Below are positions 1 to 8,574 of a stretch of 35,708 bases of DNA, piece after piece. This DNA is from Sulfitobacter sp. DFL-14. GTDB lineage: Bacteria; Pseudomonadota; Alphaproteobacteria; Rhodobacterales; Rhodobacteraceae. The stretch lies in contig NZ_QBFD01000029.1 in NCBI RefSeq assembly GCF_003335585.1, forward strand, positions 90,758-126,465, in the 5' to 3' direction. Both the position numbers and the translations under genes were made by a program. Every line of letters begins with the position of its first letter. Position 1 is the first letter of the stretch. The notes beneath the pieces are model-generated. The model was not told the DNA's origin. It saw only the letters and a program-made list of their open reading frames with translations, and did no database searches.

Positions 1-479
1 CGGGTGAAGGCCAGATAAGCGGACGAAGCGGTCGTTTGCAACGAAACGTCAAGCCGCGCATCGCAGGGCCGTGGTGCGGCGATCTGACCTCAGTGACTGG
101 CACTTTATGGCAACCAAGCACTTCCAAGCTATCCGTGGTACACGACAGCAGCCAAATCGCCGTGCCAGGGGACGGCCCGGCGATGCGCGGCGGCCTGCGG
201 CCTTGATTCCGCGCGAGGGTAGAGGAAAGGTCTCTATTCGGACCTTCGCTGCGACACGTGTGAAGGTCAATTAAGCGGACGCCGATCACAAGCACCCAGG
301 CCCGGAACAAGCCGCAGGCGCCGGGCCATCGCCTCACATCTCCCCGGCCTTGAAGCCGTCATTCGCTGCGATCTGTGCCAGGGTCCGGTTTACCATTTCA
401 GGTCAGTTCATAACGTGACGGCCAAAGCCCTCTGGCCTTCAATACCGTCCGCCTGCCGGGACGGTAAGGAGTCCCGTAC
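1..479. other. Intergenic region with short repeats, no convincing gene
   Basis: I see no convincing protein gene here; the short ORFs on both strands are Arg/Pro-rich in the way high-GC shadow frames are. Two near-identical 22-base direct repeats lie at 4-25 and 260-281 (GTGAAGG...TAAGCGGACG, 19 of 22 bases equal). A 7-bp inverted repeat GACCTTC/GAAGGTC sits at 241-247 and 262-268, and a 52-bp dispersed repeat follows at 283-334. The pattern suggests remnants of small intergenic repeats or a decayed insertion sequence, but no transposase fragment is recognisable. Confidence 0.5.
283..334 (+). repeat. 52-bp dispersed repeat, copy 1
   Basis: This matches 8291-8342 in the same orientation at 49 of 52 positions. 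Its core is self-complementary: GCCCGG and CCGGGC arms surround a loop that itself contains GCC-GCA-GGC. It is non-coding and could be the end of an insertion sequence or a dispersed intergenic palindromic repeat. Confidence 0.6.
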
Positions 480-1079
480 TTGGCGAACTTCTACCTATGG
501 TTGATATTGAGGCGGGTCGCTGGCCTGGACCATCCTGTTTCTCTGGGGGGGGACCGTCAGGCCGGCTCTGGCAACAGCTACTGGGCGCCGCGCTGGGGGC
601 TTTGCCGGCGGGACGGCGGCACCGGGGCGAATGTGATCTCCCCCACCTCGCAGACCGCGGGCGTCAACAATGTGATCGAGGAGATTGGGGATGATGTGGG
701 CACCTTCTGCATCTTCGGCCAGGGCGCGACCTACCCCTGGGAGATGAGCGATGCGAGCGCCTATTTCGTGGGCCGCACCGGGACCAGCCTGACCACCCAT
801 TACAATGCGCTGGGCATCTCGGAAGGCCGGCTGCGCGAATATGCGCGCAATTCGATCCGCAAACGGTACACGCCGGCGGTGACCGGCACCGGCTGGCTCA
901 GCCATTATCCGGTGGCCTATGGTTATGCCTGGCAGAAACCGGTGGTGCGCAAGTGTTTCATCTTCTGCTGGAACGAAACCGTCTATGACCGCTGGTTCTA
1001 TGTGAACCAGGGTTGGGGTGGCAGCGGCAACGACTGGGTGCCCGCCGAGACCTGGTTTGCGGGCGAAATCTATCCCTGA
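480..1079 (+). CDS. Hypothetical protein, possibly a 5'-damaged papain-fold-like protein
   Basis: The ORF of 199 residues starts at TTG 480 behind an AAGGAG at 466-471. I do not recognise the family with confidence. The C-terminal half looks like real protein and ends with a His segment (HYPVAYGYAW) followed by a VNQGWGG segment. That spacing recalls the catalytic His and Asn strands of papain-like peptidases, but no matching N-terminal Cys motif is present. The first 40 residues look wrong. An eight-G run at 545-552 lies there, and the neighbouring frame encodes a signal-peptide-like stretch (AWTILFLWGGTVRPALA). A frameshift or decay at the 5' end is therefore likely. The Shine-Dalgarno lies in the loop of a small hairpin (457-476). 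No operon partner is evident; glpX starts 134 bases downstream. Confidence 0.4.
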   Translation: MANFYLWLILRRVAGLDHPVSLGGDRQAGSGNSYWAPRWGLCRRDGGTGANVISPTSQTAGVNNVIEEIGDDVGTFCIFGQGATYPWEMSDASAYFVGRTGTSLTTHYNALGISEGRLREYARNSIRKRYTPAVTGTGWLSHYPVAYGYAWQKPVVRKCFIFCWNETVYDRWFYVNQGWGGSGNDWVPAETWFAGEIYP

Positions 1080-1213
1080 CATCCGGGGCAGACCCCGGCA
1101 AACCCGGCCTGCGCGGGGCGGGCCGGGACATTGCCGCCCACCCCCGCGCGCTTGTGCGAAACCCACTGGCGCGCTAGAGGACGGGGCAGAATTCAAACCA
1201 GCTAGGAATTATC

Positions 1214-2182
1214 ATGCCCACATCCGCCGATTTTCAAGACCGTATGCTGTCCCTGGGCCTGGCCCGCGTATCCGAGGCTGCGGCCCTCGCCTCGGCCAGG
1301 CTGATCGGCAAGGGCGACGAGAAAGCCGCCGACCAGGCCGCCGTCAACGCCATGCGCACGCAGCTGAACATGCTGGACATCGCGGGCGTGGTTGTCATCG
1401 GCGAAGGTGAGCGGGACGAGGCACCGATGCTTTATATCGGCGAGGAAGTCGGCACCGGCAACGGCCCCGGCGTGGACATCGCGCTGGACCCGCTGGAGGG
1501 CACAACGCTGACCGCCAAGGACATGCCCAATGCGCTGACCGTGATCGCCATGGGCCCGCGCGGCTCGATGCTGCATGCGCCCGACACCTATATGGACAAG
1601 CTGGCCATCGGGCCGGGCTATGCGACAGGTGTGGTCACGCTGGACATGACCCCGGGCGAGCGGGTCAAGGCGCTGGCGGCGGCCAAGGGCTGCGCGGTTG
1701 CGGACATCACCGTCTGTATCCTGGAGCGCCCCCGCCATGAGGACATGATCGCCGAGGTCCGCGCCACCGGTGCGGCGATCCGGCTGATCACCGATGGCGA
1801 TGTGGCCGGTGTCATGCATTGCGCCGATCCGCAGACCGGCATCGACATGTACATGGGCGCCGGCGGTGCGCCCGAGGGCGTGCTGGCCGCCGCCGCGCTG
1901 AAATGCATGGGCGGGCAGATGTACGGCAGGCTCTTGTTCCGCAACGACGACGAGCGCGGCCGCGCCGCCAAGGCGGGGATCACCGATTTCGACCGCATCT
2001 ACACCCGCGATGAAATGGTGACCGAAGACGTGATCTTTGCCGCGACCGGCGTCACCGGCGGCACCATCCTTCCGGGCGTGAAACGCGAGCCGGGCTGGCT
2101 GACCACAGAGACCCTGATCATGCGGTCCAAGACCGGCTCCGTGCGGCGCATCAATTACCGGACACCGGTCGCGCAGGATTAA
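1214..2182 (+). CDS. glpX: Class II fructose-1,6-bisphosphatase
   Basis: This is a GlpX-type fructose-1,6-bisphosphatase, a cytosolic metal-dependent enzyme that turns fructose-1,6-bisphosphate into fructose-6-phosphate in gluconeogenesis. Some relatives also act on sedoheptulose-1,7-bisphosphate. Its 322 residues are normal for the family. Visible signatures are KGDEKAAD near residue 33, IGEGERDEAPML at 62-73, DPLEGTT at 92-98 with its metal-binding Asp and Glu, and a later ITDGD. The ATG at 1214 is preceded by AGGAATT. It is followed at 55 bases by recJ on the same strand; I recall the glpX-recJ order from Rhodobacteraceae. There is no sign of damage or transfer. Confidence 0.96.
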   Translation: MPTSADFQDRMLSLGLARVSEAAALASARLIGKGDEKAADQAAVNAMRTQLNMLDIAGVVVIGEGERDEAPMLYIGEEVGTGNGPGVDIALDPLEGTTLTAKDMPNALTVIAMGPRGSMLHAPDTYMDKLAIGPGYATGVVTLDMTPGERVKALAAAKGCAVADITVCILERPRHEDMIAEVRATGAAIRLITDGDVAGVMHCADPQTGIDMYMGAGGAPEGVLAAAALKCMGGQMYGRLLFRNDDERGRAAKAGITDFDRIYTRDEMVTEDVIFAATGVTGGTILPGVKREPGWLTTETLIMRSKTGSVRRINYRTPVAQD

Positions 2183-2236
2183 GCGCGCGCCCAGGGGCGG
2201 CGTTGCTTTGGTGTATTTTTGGAACAATGAAACGGG

Positions 2237-3982
2237 GTGAAGGTGAGTTTTCTCGGCGTTGAAACCTCCCTGACCGGGCGGCGCTGGGTCGGGCCCGGTG
2301 TCGAGGCGGAGCGGTCGGCCGAGCTGCTGGTGCAGCGCACGGGCCTGCCGCAGGCCGTCTGCCAGGTGCTGGCGCGGCGCGGGGTCGCGCCGGAGGAGGC
2401 AACGGGTTTTCTCGCCCCTGCCCTGCGCGACCTGCTGCCCGATCCGCGCAGCCTGAAGGATATGGAAAAGGCTGCGGCGCGATTCCTGGTGGCATTGGGG
2501 CGGCGCGAGCGAATCGCGGTCTTTGCCGATTACGATGTGGATGGCGGCAGTTCCGCCGCCCTGCTGCTGATCTGGCTGCGCCAGATGGGCCATGGTGCCA
2601 CGCTTTACGTGCCGGACCGGATCGACGAGGGCTATGGGCCCAATGACGAGGCCATGGCGGCGCTGGCGGCGGAGCATGACCTGATCATCTGTGTCGATTG
2701 CGGCACGCTTTCCCATGGGCCGGTGGCGGCGGCAGCGGGGGCGGATGTGGTGATCCTGGATCACCACCTGGGCGGCGAGACCCTGCCCGAGGCGCTGGCC
2801 GTGGTGAACCCCAACCGGCAGGACGAGGATGGCAGCCTGGCGCATCTCTGCGCGGCGGCGGTGGTGTTCCTGATGCTGGTCGAGGCAGGCCGGCGGCTGC
2901 GCTCGGCGGGGCGGACGGGCCCCGATCTGATGGCGATGCTGGACCTTGTGGCGCTGGCCACGGTTGCGGATGTGGCGCCGCTGACCGGTGTGAACCGGGC
3001 CTTTGTCCGGCAGGGTCTCAAGGTCATGGCGCGGCGCGACCGCCCCGGGCTTGCAGCCCTTGCGGATGTGGCGCGGATGGATACCGCACCGACGGCCTAT
3101 CATCTGGGCTTTCTGCTGGGGCCGCGGATCAATGCCGGCGGGCGCATCGGCCAGGCCGACCTGGGCGCGCGCCTGCTGGCCTCTGACGACCCGCATGAGG
3201 TGGCGGCCCTGGCCGGGCGGCTGGATACGCTGAACACCGAGCGGCGCGATGTGGAGGCTGGCGTGCGCGCCGCCGCACTCGCACAGGCAGAGGCGCGCGG
3301 TTTCGATGCGCCGCTGGTCTGGGCCTCCGGCCCCGGCTGGCACCCCGGCGTGGTCGGCATCGTGGCCTCCCGGCTCAAGGAGGCCTCCAACCGCCCCTCC
3401 ATCGTCATCGGTTTCGAGGATGGCATCGGCAAGGGATCGGGCCGCTCGGTCACCGGCATCGACCTGGGCGCCCCGATCCAGCGGCTGGCCGCAGAGGGGC
3501 TGCTGATCAAGGGCGGCGGGCACAAGATGGCCGCAGGGCTCACCGTGGCCGAGGACAAGCTGGAAGCCGCGATGGCACGGCTGGGCGAGCTGCTGGCCAG
3601 ACAGGGCGCGCATCTGGCGGGCCCCTCGGACCTGAATGTGACCGGGCTGCTGATGCCCGGTGCCGCCACTGTCGAGCTGTCAGAACAGGTCGAGGAGGCA
3701 GGCCCCTTTGGTGCCGCCGCCCCTGCCCCGCGCTATGTCTTTGCGGAGATGAAAATTCACTTTGCCAAGCGGGTCGGGGAAAGCCACCTCAAGATCAGCT
3801 TCGGAGACGGAATCGGCCCCAAGATGGATGCCATCTGTTTCGGGGCCTATGACACCCCGCTGGGGGCCGCGCTGGAGGCCCATGGCGGTGCCCGGTTCCA
3901 TCTGGCGGGGCGGCTGGATATCAACAGCTGGCGCGGCAGACAAAGCGTTCAGTTGCGGCTGGAAGACGCGGCGCGGGCCTGA
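2237..3982 (+). CDS. recJ: Single-stranded-DNA-specific exonuclease RecJ
   Basis: RecJ degrades single-stranded DNA 5' to 3' in recombinational repair (RecFOR path) and mismatch repair. The 581 residues fit the family. The DHH-superfamily phosphoesterase motifs are in place: DYDVDG at 98-103, VDCGT around 153-157 and DHH at 175-177, followed by GPRINAGGRIG. The DHHA1 nucleic-acid-binding part contains GGGHKMAAG, and an OB-like C-terminal part follows. The start is GTG 2237 with purine-rich sequence before it. The N-terminus (FLGVETSLTGRRW) is of a kind I associate with alphaproteobacterial RecJ. It lies downstream of glpX and just before tRNA-Glu. Confidence 0.95.
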   Translation: MKVSFLGVETSLTGRRWVGPGVEAERSAELLVQRTGLPQAVCQVLARRGVAPEEATGFLAPALRDLLPDPRSLKDMEKAAARFLVALGRRERIAVFADYDVDGGSSAALLLIWLRQMGHGATLYVPDRIDEGYGPNDEAMAALAAEHDLIICVDCGTLSHGPVAAAAGADVVILDHHLGGETLPEALAVVNPNRQDEDGSLAHLCAAAVVFLMLVEAGRRLRSAGRTGPDLMAMLDLVALATVADVAPLTGVNRAFVRQGLKVMARRDRPGLAALADVARMDTAPTAYHLGFLLGPRINAGGRIGQADLGARLLASDDPHEVAALAGRLDTLNTERRDVEAGVRAAALAQAEARGFDAPLVWASGPGWHPGVVGIVASRLKEASNRPSIVIGFEDGIGKGSGRSVTGIDLGAPIQRLAAEGLLIKGGGHKMAAGLTVAEDKLEAAMARLGELLARQGAHLAGPSDLNVTGLLMPGAATVELSEQVEEAGPFGAAAPAPRYVFAEMKIHFAKRVGESHLKISFGDGIGPKMDAICFGAYDTPLGAALEAHGGARFHLAGRLDINSWRGRQSVQLRLEDAARA

Positions 3983-4061
3983 TTGAAGTTTATCGCGCTC
4001 CTGAGGAAATTTCTGCTTGCGCGCCCTGTCTGAAAACCCTAATGAACCGCTCACGACCCGT

Positions 4062-4136
4062 GGCCCGTTCGTCTATCGGTTAGGACGCCAGGTTTTCAAC
4101 CTGGAAAGAGGGGTTCGATTCCCCTACGGGCTGCCA
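4062..4136 (+). tRNA. tRNA-Glu (anticodon UUC)
   Basis: A full cloverleaf can be drawn by hand. The 7-bp acceptor stem is GGCCCGT with ACGGGCT, with a G-U first pair. There is a D-arm, and the anticodon stem CCAGG/CCTGG encloses loop TTTTCAA (anticodon TTC). The T-arm is AGGGG/CCCCT around TTCGATT. The discriminator G and the CCA end are encoded. It is 75 nucleotides long with CCA. No integrase and no second copy of the 3' end were seen, so it does not look like a used attachment site here. Confidence 0.95.
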
Positions 4137-4682
4137 CTTTTCCCCATCAGCTGATCACCCCCCGATCCGGTCTTTCCGGTTGGGGATGGGCCTTGCGCCG
4201 TCTCACCCGCCAGCCCTTTCACGCGCGGCCCGCGCGCCGGGGTGGCGGTGCCACGGCCCGGTCAGATCCCGATTGTGGCAGAAGGCCCCCCGGCTGGCAG
4301 ACAATCAGCACGCCTGCGCAGGATTGTTCGGGCCGGAATGGGTGGATTTGCAGCGAAACACCCCTGAGTTCCCGCCGGGCGGGAAATATCGCCATGTTTC
4401 GGCATTGAAACAAACTGTTTCCGATAATTGAGGCCAAAACTGGCCGAAATCTGTTAATAAATGTGCCGAGCCACGGTGCGCTTCCCACCCGGCCCTGGAA
4501 TCATGCTGCGTCTGCGAAAAAAGTGATCGGGCACCCCCTGTCACGCTGCACAATTTGAGCGTATGCAGCTCCGGCGTCTGCTGCCAGTGTTCCTTGGTTT
4601 TGGCGGGGCGAGTGACCAGTAAAGACTTTGGGCGGCATCAGCCGCGCTGAGACATTGTAATATGCGGCCCTGGGGGGTTGTG
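4137..4682. promoter_or_regulatory. Leader region of the polysaccharide locus with several dyads
   Basis: No gene is convincing in these 546 bases. Close to the tRNA are a perfect palindrome ATCAGCTGAT (4146-4155) and a hairpin CCCC-CCGG/CCGG-GGGG (4160-4185), which might end the tRNA transcript although no T-run follows. Three dyads then cluster within 80 bases: TTCCCGCC-G-GGCGGGAA (4369-4385, perfect), GAAAC-N5-GTTTC (4407-4421) and GGCCA-N4-TGGCC (4432-4445). Such a cluster ahead of the first transferase gene is what an operator region would look like. No well-spaced sigma-70 boxes could be assigned. Confidence 0.4.
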
Positions 4683-5447
4683 ATGAAGAAATTCCAAATG
4701 GATCGGCCAGGTTACGGCCTGTTCGATCTTGGTGAACAGCGGTCTGCGGCAGAGGGTCTCATGGGCCGCGCAGACCTTTTGACTGCAGAGGCAGCCTCCC
4801 TTTGGGATGCGGCGATTGCCCGCAAACATGCGCCGGCAAAACCCTATCGGAACGGTCTGAAACGGGTCATGGATCTGGCCCTGATCGTGCTGACCATGCC
4901 GTTCTGGCTGCCGGTGATTGCGGGGTGCGCGCTGGCGCTGTGGATCGAGGGCGGGCAGCCGTTTTATCGGCAACAGCGCCTGGGCCGCGACGGCAGCCAG
5001 TTTTCGATTCTCAAGCTGCGCACCATGGTGCGTGATGCCGACAGGGTGTTGCAGGACCTGCTGGCAACCGACCCGGAGATCAAGGCGGAGTGGGACGCGT
5101 TGCAAAAGCTGCGCAACGATCCCCGGATCACCCCGGTCGGCCGCTTTCTGCGCGCGACATCGCTGGATGAATTGCCCCAGCTTATCAACGTGTTGAAAGG
5201 CGAGATGTCACTGGTCGGTCCGCGTCCGATGATGCCGGACCAGCTTGTCCTTTACGGCAACCCGCAGGCCTATTTCGCGGTGCGCCCCGGTCTGACCGGC
5301 CTGTGGCAGGTCAGCGCCCGGAACAACAACAAGTTCACCTACCGCCATGGGGTCGACGAGGCCTATGAAAACGCCCTGACCTTCCGGCTGGATCTGACCA
5401 TCCTGTTCAAGACGGTGGGTGTGGTCCTGCGCCAGACGGGGTATTGA
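4683..5447 (+). CDS. Polyprenyl-phosphate sugar-phosphate transferase (bacterial sugar transferase)
   Basis: This membrane enzyme would start the repeat unit by moving a hexose-1-phosphate from its nucleotide sugar to undecaprenyl phosphate, as in the WcaJ/ExoY/PssA family. One membrane segment lies at about 63-88. The conserved catalytic part follows: RLGRDGSQFSILKLRTM, SLDELPQLINVLKGEMS, LVGPRP and RPGLTGLWQVSARN. At about 254 residues it is the short form with one membrane helix. I chose ATG 4683, which has a G-rich stretch 5 bases upstream; ATG 4662 would add seven residues. It is the first gene of the locus and is followed by the ATPase and Wzz-like genes. The sugar specificity cannot be read. 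Confidence 0.9.
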   Translation: MKKFQMDRPGYGLFDLGEQRSAAEGLMGRADLLTAEAASLWDAAIARKHAPAKPYRNGLKRVMDLALIVLTMPFWLPVIAGCALALWIEGGQPFYRQQRLGRDGSQFSILKLRTMVRDADRVLQDLLATDPEIKAEWDALQKLRNDPRITPVGRFLRATSLDELPQLINVLKGEMSLVGPRPMMPDQLVLYGNPQAYFAVRPGLTGLWQVSARNNNKFTYRHGVDEAYENALTFRLDLTILFKTVGVVLRQTGY

Positions 5448-5523
5448 CCCTTGCCTTGCTTTTGCACCGATAAACACTGTGGTATCATCCCTCCCCATGT
5501 CAGACACCCCGAAGGAGCCCGGT

Positions 5524-6582
5524 ATGAAGGATAATCTTCTCAGGGCCGCCGCCACAGCACAGAGCACGGACAGTGAATCCTGGACCCGGACCAGCGGCCT
5601 GCGGCACAGCATCAGGCCGCGCCACCGCTTGCCGGATGATCTGATGGCGTCGGATGATATGATGGCGTCGGATGATATGGCAGAAGTGATGCGCGCCAAG
5701 GCACCGGCGCAATCCGCGCCGAAGGTGGCAGAAACAATTGCCGAGCCCACAATCCAGGCCCCCGCCCTTTCCGCAGCTGCCCTTTCTGCCCCGGCGCTGT
5801 CTGCCCCGGCCCTGTCCGTCCCTGCCGAAACCGCCATGCGCCATGCGCCGGGTGCCGGGCTGGCAGAGCGGAATGTGCCGCAGTGGGAAGACCTTGACCT
5901 GGTGACACCGGGCAACCGGCCCAACCGCGCAACGGCAATCCCGGTGGTGGATGCGGCGCGCGACAGCCTGGCCGTGCAGGCCTTTGACCTGCTGCGCACC
6001 CGTCTGCGCAAGACCACCGGCGAAAACGGCTGGGTCAATATTGCGATCACCGCGCCGACCCGGGGATGTGGCACCACCTTCACCGCGCTCAACCTTGCGC
6101 TGAGCCTGTCGCGCATTGCCGGGTCCCGCACCGTGCTGATGGATCTGAACCTGCGCGAACCGGCCCTGGACCGCGCGCTGGACCTGACGGCACCGGGCGA
6201 GATCCGGGATTTTCTGAGCGGTGACGCGCGGATCGAGGATCATGTCCAGCGGGTCAGCGACACGCTGGCGCTGGGGCTGAACGCCCGGCCGGACATGGAT
6301 GCGGCGGAAACCCTGCAGCACCCTGCGCTGTCACGGACCCTGGACCAGATGCGCGCGGCGCTGCGCCCCGATCTGGTGATCTATGACATGCCGCCCATGC
6401 TGGGCCATGACGATGTCTCGGCCTTCCTGCCGCAGCTTGATGGCATCCTGCTGGTGTCTGACGGGTCGCAGACCATGGGCAGGCAGCTGGTCGAATGCGA
6501 ACAGATGCTGGACGGCCAGGTCCCCCTGCTGGGGGTGGTCCTGAACAGGGCGCGCAGCGACAGCCTGCCGCACTATAAATAA
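5524..6582 (+). CDS. Degenerate tyrosine-autokinase/ParA-like ATPase for polysaccharide export
   Basis: This resembles the cytosolic half of bacterial tyrosine kinases (CpsD, or the ExoP C-terminus), which work with a Wzz-type membrane protein to control polysaccharide length and export. The 352 residues open with a low-complexity linker (repeated MASDDM, then ALSAP units at about 80-100). The nucleotide-binding fold starts near 145. The P-loop reads APTRGCGTT at 177-185, so the usual Lys is a Thr (184). The A' motif reads LMDLNLREP (Asp207, Asn209, Arg211) where D-x-D-x-R is expected. The Walker B Asp is 288 in VIYDMPP. The C-terminus has only one Tyr rather than a Tyr cluster. It is probably a non-kinase structural partner of the Wzz-like protein at 6810. 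Start 5524 was chosen for its AAGGAG at 5512-5517. Confidence 0.75.
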   Translation: MKDNLLRAAATAQSTDSESWTRTSGLRHSIRPRHRLPDDLMASDDMMASDDMAEVMRAKAPAQSAPKVAETIAEPTIQAPALSAAALSAPALSAPALSVPAETAMRHAPGAGLAERNVPQWEDLDLVTPGNRPNRATAIPVVDAARDSLAVQAFDLLRTRLRKTTGENGWVNIAITAPTRGCGTTFTALNLALSLSRIAGSRTVLMDLNLREPALDRALDLTAPGEIRDFLSGDARIEDHVQRVSDTLALGLNARPDMDAAETLQHPALSRTLDQMRAALRPDLVIYDMPPMLGHDDVSAFLPQLDGILLVSDGSQTMGRQLVECEQMLDGQVPLLGVVLNRARSDSLPHYK

Positions 6583-6679
6583 AGCGTTTCGGGAAATCGT
6601 CGAGTCAGGTAGATCGCAGATGTCCCGAGAGCGCGAAGCGCGGCAGGGTATGTGCGATTGAACATTTTCCCGAAACGCT
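6583..6679. repeat. 97-bp inverted-repeat element
   Basis: The element is bounded by perfect 14-bp inverted ends, AGCGTTTCGGGAAA at 6583-6596 and its complement at 6666-6679. The inside holds further self-complementary parts (ATCGCA.../...TGCGAT and GCGCGAAGCGC). It starts on the base after the stop codon of the ATPase gene. It has no coding capacity. It may be a miniature transposable or intergenic palindromic element, or it may act on the transcript between the two genes. Confidence 0.6.
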
Positions 6680-6809
6680 ACAGGTCGGAAAACCGGTGCG
6701 ATCCGGCAAATTTGTGCCTCAACTTCGCCCGATTTCCATGGTGAAAGCCGACGAACCCCTTGATGGCCGTGGCTGTCCCGGGGGCATTTTGCATTGAGGT
6801 GACAGGTAC

Positions 6810-8120
6810 ATGGGGCCGATCTATTCCCTGGCAGACTTTCTGGACATGGTGCGCCGCCGCATCGGGGTCATCTCGTTTGTCTTCATCGCCGGGTGTTTCG
6901 CCTCGCTCTACTGGGCCCTGTCGCAGCCGCATATCTATGAATCCGCCGAAGTCATCCAGATCGAACAGCCCAAGATCGCCGACTCGCTGGCCCCCTCCAC
7001 GGTCGAAGGATCCTCGGCGCGGCGGCTGCAGCTGATCCAGCAGCAGTTGATGGCGCGCAGCAGCCTGACGGAAATCATCGAGGAATTTGACCTGTTCAGG
7101 AACCTGGCGGGCCTGCGCATGTCCGAAAAGGTCGATCTGCTGCGCCGCTCTGTCACGATCAACGGGGTTGCCGCCACGCGCGAGGGTTTTGCCGATGACG
7201 GCACCATCGCGGTTCTGACCATCACCGCACGGCTGGACAATGCCGAACAGGCCCAGGCCGTCGCCCATGAGTTTGCCAACCGCACCCGCGACCTGACCGC
7301 CGCCCAGCGGCGCGAACAGACCCGCGAGACGCTGGAATTCTTTTCTGCGCAGGAAGACCAGCTGATCGCGGAAATCGCCCGGCTGGACGACGAAATGGCC
7401 GCCTACCGCAGCGCCCATGACATCTCCATCGAGGGGACGCTTGAATTCGTCCGCTCCGAAATCGCCAGCCTGAACGACGCCTTGCTGGAACTGGACCGCG
7501 AGATCATCGCGACCCAGCTTGCCCGCAGCCGGATCGACCGCAACGCCCGCGCCGCCACCGTGGCCAAGGAAGAGGCCGAACTTGACGGGGAACTGGCCAG
7601 TCTGGGCACCCAGCGCGACCTTTTGCAGGGCCGCCGCGCGGAGCTGGCGGCCAGCATCGAAACCTCCCCCGAGGTCGAAAGCACATTGACCAAGTTTCAG
7701 CGCCGCATGGAGCAGTTGCAGGGCCAGCTTGACGTGATTGCGACCCGCCGGAATGAGGCGGAAGTGGGCTATTCACTGGAAACCGCCGCGCGGGGCGAGC
7801 GGCTGATCACCCTGGAAGAGGCCCGTGTGCCGGATTTCCCGGTCAGCATGAGCCGCAAGAAACGCGCGGTGATGGGGGCCGGTGCGGCACTGATTGCAGG
7901 GCTTGCGCTTGCATTCCTGCTGGAGCTGCGCCGCCCCGTCATCCGCACCGCCCGCCAGATGGAGCGGGAAACCGGCCTTGTCCCGGTTGTGTCGATACCG
8001 CAGGTCGGCCGGGTGAAGCGCAGCAAGGGTCTTGCCAAACTCTGGCAGGAACGCAGCGAAGCCGGTCAGAAGGGGCGCAATGCCCGTCTGGCCAGGCAGA
8101 CGGATGCCCGGCGCAGCTGA
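6810..8120 (+). CDS. Wzz/GumC-like polysaccharide co-polymerase (chain-length determinant)
   Basis: This inner-membrane protein should control chain length and link polymerisation to export of the polysaccharide. Its 436 residues have the classic layout. There is a short cytosolic start, a membrane helix at about 18-36, a long periplasmic part rich in coiled coil (about 150-330, many Glu/Leu/Arg/Gln), a second membrane helix at about 353-372, and a basic cytosolic tail. It lacks the fused kinase domain; the kinase-like ATPase is the separate gene just upstream, which is a common split arrangement. The start is ATG 6810 with GAGGT 9 bases upstream. A PVSMSRKKR segment just before the second helix fits the Pro-rich region typical of the family. 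Confidence 0.85.
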   Translation: MGPIYSLADFLDMVRRRIGVISFVFIAGCFASLYWALSQPHIYESAEVIQIEQPKIADSLAPSTVEGSSARRLQLIQQQLMARSSLTEIIEEFDLFRNLAGLRMSEKVDLLRRSVTINGVAATREGFADDGTIAVLTITARLDNAEQAQAVAHEFANRTRDLTAAQRREQTRETLEFFSAQEDQLIAEIARLDDEMAAYRSAHDISIEGTLEFVRSEIASLNDALLELDREIIATQLARSRIDRNARAATVAKEEAELDGELASLGTQRDLLQGRRAELAASIETSPEVESTLTKFQRRMEQLQGQLDVIATRRNEAEVGYSLETAARGERLITLEEARVPDFPVSMSRKKRAVMGAGAALIAGLALAFLLELRRPVIRTARQMERETGLVPVVSIPQVGRVKRSKGLAKLWQERSEAGQKGRNARLARQTDARRS

Positions 8121-8290
8121 GCGGCGGTTCTGTCGAACGTCGCGCAAGCCGGCTCCTGGTGGCGCATTTGCTGAATCATGTCGCTGGGCCGTGGCGGTCA
8201 TTCCTGACCCCGCTGCCAGGCGTTTCTGTTCCAGACCGGACTTCAGGCGTGGTATGGGTCAAGGTCTGGGGAGCGGGACTTTTCTGCCGT

Positions 8291-8342
8291 CGATCACTGG
8301 CACCCGGGCCCGGAACAAGCCGCAGGCGCCGGGCCATCGCCT
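8291..8342 (+). repeat. 52-bp dispersed repeat, copy 2
   Basis: Same sequence and orientation as 283-334 with three differences. The two copies flank about 8 kb containing glpX, recJ, tRNA-Glu and the first polysaccharide genes. As direct repeats they could recombine. Confidence 0.6.
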
Positions 8343-8574
8343 GCCCGCCGGTCGGGTAGGCGATTTGGTGAGGCTGGGTGTTCCACTGATGGGATTCATC
8401 ATGGTTGAGAAATAAAGTGCCATCTACACAAGTCGGCATCGCCCACCCCGGGCAGGCGCTGGCCCGGCTCGCAGCACCCGGCAGTCCGGGCTCCCTCCCC
8501 CCGTTCGCTGCAATTTTCACCAATGACCGCGGGGGTGGACGCGAAACGCTTCGGCGCATCAAGCCGCAACGGAC

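Noticed and set aside
1202..3613. An 803-codon open frame on the minus strand
   Set aside because: It is antisense to both glpX and recJ, which are certain from their active-site motifs.
4062..4136. tRNA-Glu as an attachment site of a genomic island carrying the polysaccharide genes
   Set aside because: No integrase and no second copy of the tRNA 3' end were found in the window.
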